Of a stretch of DNA of 7,602 nt, positions 6,593-7,602 are shown piece by piece (positions within the stretch are counted from its first letter, which is position 1; the number at the start of each line of letters is the position of its first letter). The stretch spans positions 1-7,602 of the forward strand of contig CAMMBX010000054.1 of the NCBI GenBank assembly GCA_946494345.1, in the 5' to 3' direction. This stretch comes from an uncultured Mycoplasmatota bacterium (lineage in GTDB: Bacteria; Bacillota_I; Bacilli_A; RF39; UBA660). The notes under the pieces were generated by a model. The model was given only the letters and a program-made list of their open reading frames with translations. It ran no database searches and had not been told where the DNA came from. Position numbers and translations under genes: made by a program.

Positions 6593-7477
6593 TTTAATCT
6601 TTGTTGTGTCTCTTTTAGTTTTCAAATGCTTAGTAGATTTAATATGATTTCCTATAATATCAGAAACATCTAATATTGTTATAAAAGCACTTTCATCCAT
6701 TTCATTCGCTATTTTTTTAAGTTCAAAGACTTCTATTCTGGTTAGTACACAATACATTACCTCTTTTTCTCCTGATAAAAGACCACTACCATTTATTTTA
6801 GTTACAGTTCTACCAAGTCTTTTATATATTTCATTAGCCATATCAGTTCCCTTTTCCGTTACAATTAAAGCAGCCTTTGCTTGTTCTAAGCCCTCTGAAA
6901 CAAGATCTATTACTTTAAAGGTAATAAAATAAGTTAGTACTGAATAAAGGGCTCTATCTATACCAAAAGTTATAGCAGCGATACTATAAATAATGAAGTT
7001 AAATATCATTACTATTTGTCCGACAGAAAGTGATGTTTTCTTACTAATAACAAGAGCGACTGACTCTGTTCCATCAACACAGGCTCCAAATCTTATAACT
7101 AGACCTACTCCTATTCCTAGTAAGACTCCTCCAAAGATTGTGGCAAGTAATATTTCATCTGTTACTTCATGAAATGAGTCAAAGAAACTAAGAGAAAGTG
7201 AAAAAGTTAACATGCTAACTATTGTTCTTATTAAGAAACTTTTCCCTAAATTACGATATCCTATATAAACAAAAGGGATATTAATAAGAATTACAAGTAA
7301 ACTCATCGGTATTGAAAATATTTTAGAAACTATAATAGAAATACCTGTAACTCCTCCATCTAGAATATTATTAGGAATTAGAAAAGTATCAAGTGAATAT
7401 GCTGCTAGCATGGCCCCTAATATAATTATAAGATAAGATAAAATTGTTTTTATATAGTTGTTTTTTATTTTTACCAT
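6587..7477 (-). CDS. YitT-family membrane protein (YitT domain plus C-terminal DUF2179)
   Basis: An integral membrane protein of a family widespread in Bacillota; its transported substrate or role is not established. The N-terminal YitT/DUF161 part (about residues 10-195) has five or six hydrophobic segments and the conserved glycine-rich motifs GGVTGIS (41-47) and FGACVDGTE (130-138). A soluble DUF2179 domain follows (about 205-275), containing LIVTEKG and ITILDVSDIIG, and the protein ends in a basic tail. I chose the ATG at 7477 (296 residues). The strong GGAGGT (7489-7484) directly abuts the earlier ATG at 7483, leaving no spacing, but is six bases from 7477. The gene runs in the same direction as the LysM-GH18 gene 46 bases downstream, with no terminator between, so they may share a transcript. 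Confidence 0.9.
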   Translation of the reverse strand: MVKIKNNYIKTILSYLIIILGAMLAAYSLDTFLIPNNILDGGVTGISIIVSKIFSIPMSLLVILINIPFVYIGYRNLGKSFLIRTIVSMLTFSLSLSFFDSFHEVTDEILLATIFGGVLLGIGVGLVIRFGACVDGTESVALVISKKTSLSVGQIVMIFNFIIYSIAAITFGIDRALYSVLTYFITFKVIDLVSEGLEQAKAALIVTEKGTDMANEIYKRLGRTVTKINGSGLLSGEKEVMYCVLTRIEVFELKKIANEMDESAFITILDVSDIIGNHIKSTKHLKTKRDTTKIKV

Positions 7478-7508
7478 AAACATACCTCCATTTATATTAT
7501 ACAGGAAA

Positions 7509-7537
7509 ATATTATTTTTTTTGTAGTTTTCTGTAAA
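7509..7537 (-). promoter_or_regulatory. Candidate promoter for the yitT-like gene
   Basis: On the minus strand TTTACA (7537-7532, five of six matches) is followed after 17 bases by TAATAT (7514-7509, four of six). This would start transcription near 7502 and leave a short leader before the GGAGGT site. A perfect TATAAT at 7501-7496 is also present but lacks a -35 and would put the start at the ribosome site itself. Confidence 0.35.
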
Positions 7538-7550
7538 TAATTGGTATAAT
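7521..7550 (+). promoter_or_regulatory. Extended -10 promoter pointing out of the window to the right
   Basis: TGGTATAAT (7542-7550) is a perfect extended -10. TTGTAG (7521-7526) is a partial -35 at 18-base spacing. The predicted start is near 7557, exactly where the long hairpin at 7557-7599 begins. The gene it would serve lies beyond the window. Confidence 0.55.
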
Positions 7551-7556
7551 GTTTAG

Positions 7557-7599
7557 CAATTTATACTAAATTTTATGAAGAAAAATTTGGTATAAATTG
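7557..7599. repeat. 18-bp inverted repeat (hairpin or operator) at the right edge
   Basis: AATTTATACTAAATTTT (7558-7574) faces AAAATTTGGTATAAATT (7582-7598) as inverted arms of 17 positions, with 16 Watson-Crick pairs and one T/G position (7567 and 7589). An outer C-G pair (7557/7599) extends it to 18, around the 7-base loop 7575-7581. No T-run follows inside the window. Its place at the predicted transcription start suggests a 5' leader stem or a repressor operator. Confidence 0.55.
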
Positions 7600-7602
7600 A
7601 TT

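Noticed and set aside
7496..7501. Perfect minus-strand TATAAT just before the yitT-like gene
   Set aside because: It has no -35 at a normal distance and would start the transcript at the ribosome site, so the box pair further upstream is preferred.

Overview
The window is AT-rich bacterial chromosome with short intergenic gaps, strong Shine-Dalgarno sites and TATAAT-type promoters. This fits a low-GC Bacillota/Mycoplasmatota-like organism, perhaps an uncultured gut bacterium; the lineage is inferred from style, not from a marker gene. All seven protein genes end in TAA or TAG, but tryptophan is read from TGG where I checked and no gene is broken by TGA, so the standard bacterial code fits.

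Positions 1-179 hold no convincing gene, only a candidate plus-strand terminator, a small AT hairpin and, at the far left, sequence that might be a mobile-element end. Next comes a tightly packed minus-strand operon (read right to left from 3505 to 180). It has a promoter with an extended -10, a metallo-beta-lactamase-fold hydrolase, an ABC ATPase with tandem CBS domains, and a permease fused to its own substrate-binding domain. The last two form an importer of the OpuC/ProVWX/EgtUV class for compatible solutes, choline-like compounds or ergothioneine; the substrate cannot be settled from sequence. A small, charged, helical protein of unknown function (3606-4046) is transcribed divergently. 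It converges on galE (UDP-galactose 4-epimerase), and a bidirectional hairpin sits between them.

Positions 5205-5364 carry two CCA-encoding tRNA genes, Arg(ACG) and Pro(TGG), with a promoter candidate before them and a good terminator after. To the right, on the minus strand, lie a LysM-GH18 glycosidase resembling the spore-cortex enzyme SleL/YaaH and, upstream of it, a YitT-family membrane protein. The right edge holds two overlapping divergent promoter candidates and a striking 18-bp hairpin placed at the predicted transcription start of a gene outside the window.

Most of the content is ordinary housekeeping and transport. I see no defence system, CRISPR array, prophage or intact mobile element. 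The points most worth following are the hydrolase-transporter operon, the Cys gatekeeper in GalE, the sporulation-like promoter ahead of the LysM-GH18 gene, the unknown small helical protein and the right-edge hairpin.
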